Shown here one piece after another: positions 56,415-56,875 of a stretch of 56,875 nt of DNA. The first letter of the stretch is position 1, and each line of letters starts with the position of its first letter. A program made the translations under genes and the position numbers. The notes under the pieces were generated by a model, which had not been told where the DNA came from, did not search any database, and worked only from the letters and a program-made list of their open reading frames with translations. Source of the DNA: Alphaproteobacteria bacterium (lineage in GTDB: Bacteria > Pseudomonadota > Alphaproteobacteria > Rhodobacterales > Rhodobacteraceae). Location of the stretch: positions 1 to 56,875 of the forward strand of contig JAUIBL010000027.1 of assembly GCA_030428355.1 (NCBI GenBank), read 5' to 3'.

Positions 56415-56875
56415 GGGGTTGGTCCTTTCAGGTGTCTGTGTGATGCGCCGTGGGGCGCGGTTGGGTCTGTGTCTCTCGTCGGGCTGTCTGTCCGACACCA
56501 ATCAAGCTAGGCGGGGTGCGGCGGGGTTTGAATTCACAGGTCGTGCACAGCGGCTCTCGCAAAAGTGGACTTGACGCGAGGGGGGTGTGATCAGCCCTTG
56601 CGCAGGGATGCACAGCGATGGTGCGGGGCCAGCAAATGCAGGGGATTTCGGGCCGGGGCGGCTGGAAGGATTTGACACCGGCCTGTGACGGGGATCACGG
56701 GCAAGACCGTGCTCCCTGAGCTATCAAGAAAACGTGACGGCTGGAAAAAGCGCCATTGTTTCAAGGAGAACACCGGTCTGCGAGGGCCAGCGACCGGCGG
56801 CGTGAGCGATGTGTCAGACCCTGGTGCCGCGGGCCGAGTCGTCCGGGCCTGCCGGAGTGCGGTTTTGTGGGGGGT
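56415..56875. other. 461-bp region upstream of the miniprotein array, largely empty
   Basis: No open frame here has coding character. The first part carries the leader of copy C and a weak possible sigma-70 promoter on the minus strand: TTCAAA (its plus-strand complement at 56527-56532) with 17-bp spacing to TAGCTT (complement at 56504-56509). A CRP/FNR-like palindrome is at 56684-56699. A plus-strand frame that contains a GTG at about 56801 runs off the end, but it has no supporting ribosome site. Confidence 0.4.
56684..56699. promoter_or_regulatory. CRP/FNR-family-like palindrome
   Basis: TGTGA-N6-TCACG matches the CRP-type consensus (TGTGA-N6-TCACA) in nine of ten arm bases. It lies about 270 bp upstream of the miniprotein array and about 175 bp from the window end, so it more likely belongs to a gene beyond the end. 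An AAGGAG at about 56763-56768 follows on the plus strand, but no start codon lies at a normal distance. Confidence 0.4.

Larger units (their letters stand above)
55670..56466 (-). repeat. Three direct tandem repeats of about 269 bp, each one gene with its leader
   Basis: The units start at the stop codons at 55670, 55940 and 56208, so the period is 270 and 268 bp. Both coding sequence and leader (ribosome site, a GATGCGC-type stretch and the GGTTGGGT-rich spacer) are conserved, with scattered base changes. This points to recent duplication kept similar by gene conversion. Confidence 0.85.

Noticed and set aside
56685..56875. Plus-strand frame running off the right end
   Set aside because: It stays open but has no ribosome site at a sensible distance and no recognisable sequence.

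Overview
The window is a stretch of chromosome-like DNA from a marine, salt-adapted alphaproteobacterium, most likely of the Roseobacter group (Rhodobacteraceae). This is inferred from the high G+C, the dense operons with 4-bp stop/start overlaps, and the gene families present: ectABC-ask with a MarR-type EctR, a fused MrpAB antiporter, urtABCDE, tripartite tricarboxylate transporters, and a cysteate/D-cysteine lyase family enzyme. I found no rRNA, tRNA, CRISPR array, insertion sequence or phage gene.

Layout. (1) 1-7.4 kb: a tripartite tricarboxylate transporter (TctC-B-A) runs into a tightly coupled set: an LVIVD beta-propeller protein, an OsmC protein, and a two-subunit FAD-less molybdenum hydroxylase. 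The binding protein has no visible signal peptide. (2) 7.5-9.8 kb: a soluble PAS chemoreceptor and a LysR regulator. The LysR gene diverges, across a perfect palindrome, from (3) 9.9-12.9 kb: a PLP lyase (CuyA/DcyD family), a DegT-type aminotransferase and an Asp/Glu racemase. (4) 12.9-18.9 kb: a complete urea ABC transporter, urtABCDE, on the minus strand, followed by a small secreted protein of unknown function. (5) 19.8-24.3 kb: divergent oxyR/katG and an orphan membrane histidine kinase. (6) 24.7-35.1 kb: a salt-stress block, with the Mrp Na+/H+ antiporter (mrpAB-C-D-E-F-G), a convergent ectR, and ectA-ectB-ectC-ask. (7) 35.1-45.9 kb: a CUT1 sugar ABC transporter containing a lyase of the argininosuccinate lyase/fumarase superfamily and followed by a GST. 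It diverges from a ROK regulator, a large PIG-L deacetylase and a DMT permease. (8) 46.1-55.6 kb: a surface-glycan region with galE, an MFS exporter with a His-rich tail, two paralogous DXD glycosyltransferase-like proteins (one fused to an alpha/beta-hydrolase-like domain) and two GT2-like proteins (one duplicated internally). (9) 55.7-56.4 kb: three tandem, nearly identical genes for a 68-residue secreted protein. They are followed by a mostly empty end of about 460 bp that holds a CRP/FNR-like palindrome.

How the parts work together. The Mrp antiporter exports Na+ while the ectoine operon makes the compatible solute, and EctR probably couples the latter to osmolarity. Urea uptake and the amino-acid racemase/lyase operon concern organic nitrogen and sulfur scavenging. 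The ABC-lyase-ROK-PIG-L block looks like a catabolic module for an N-acylated sugar conjugate (inference). The last third probably builds and exports cell-surface glycans.

The strongest candidates for something undescribed are the Tct-LVIVD-OsmC-hydroxylase operon, the ABC/lyase/PIG-L module, the glycosyltransferase-hydrolase fusion with its shorter low-GC paralogue, and the triplicated secreted miniprotein. All functional calls come from reading the sequence; no database search was run.
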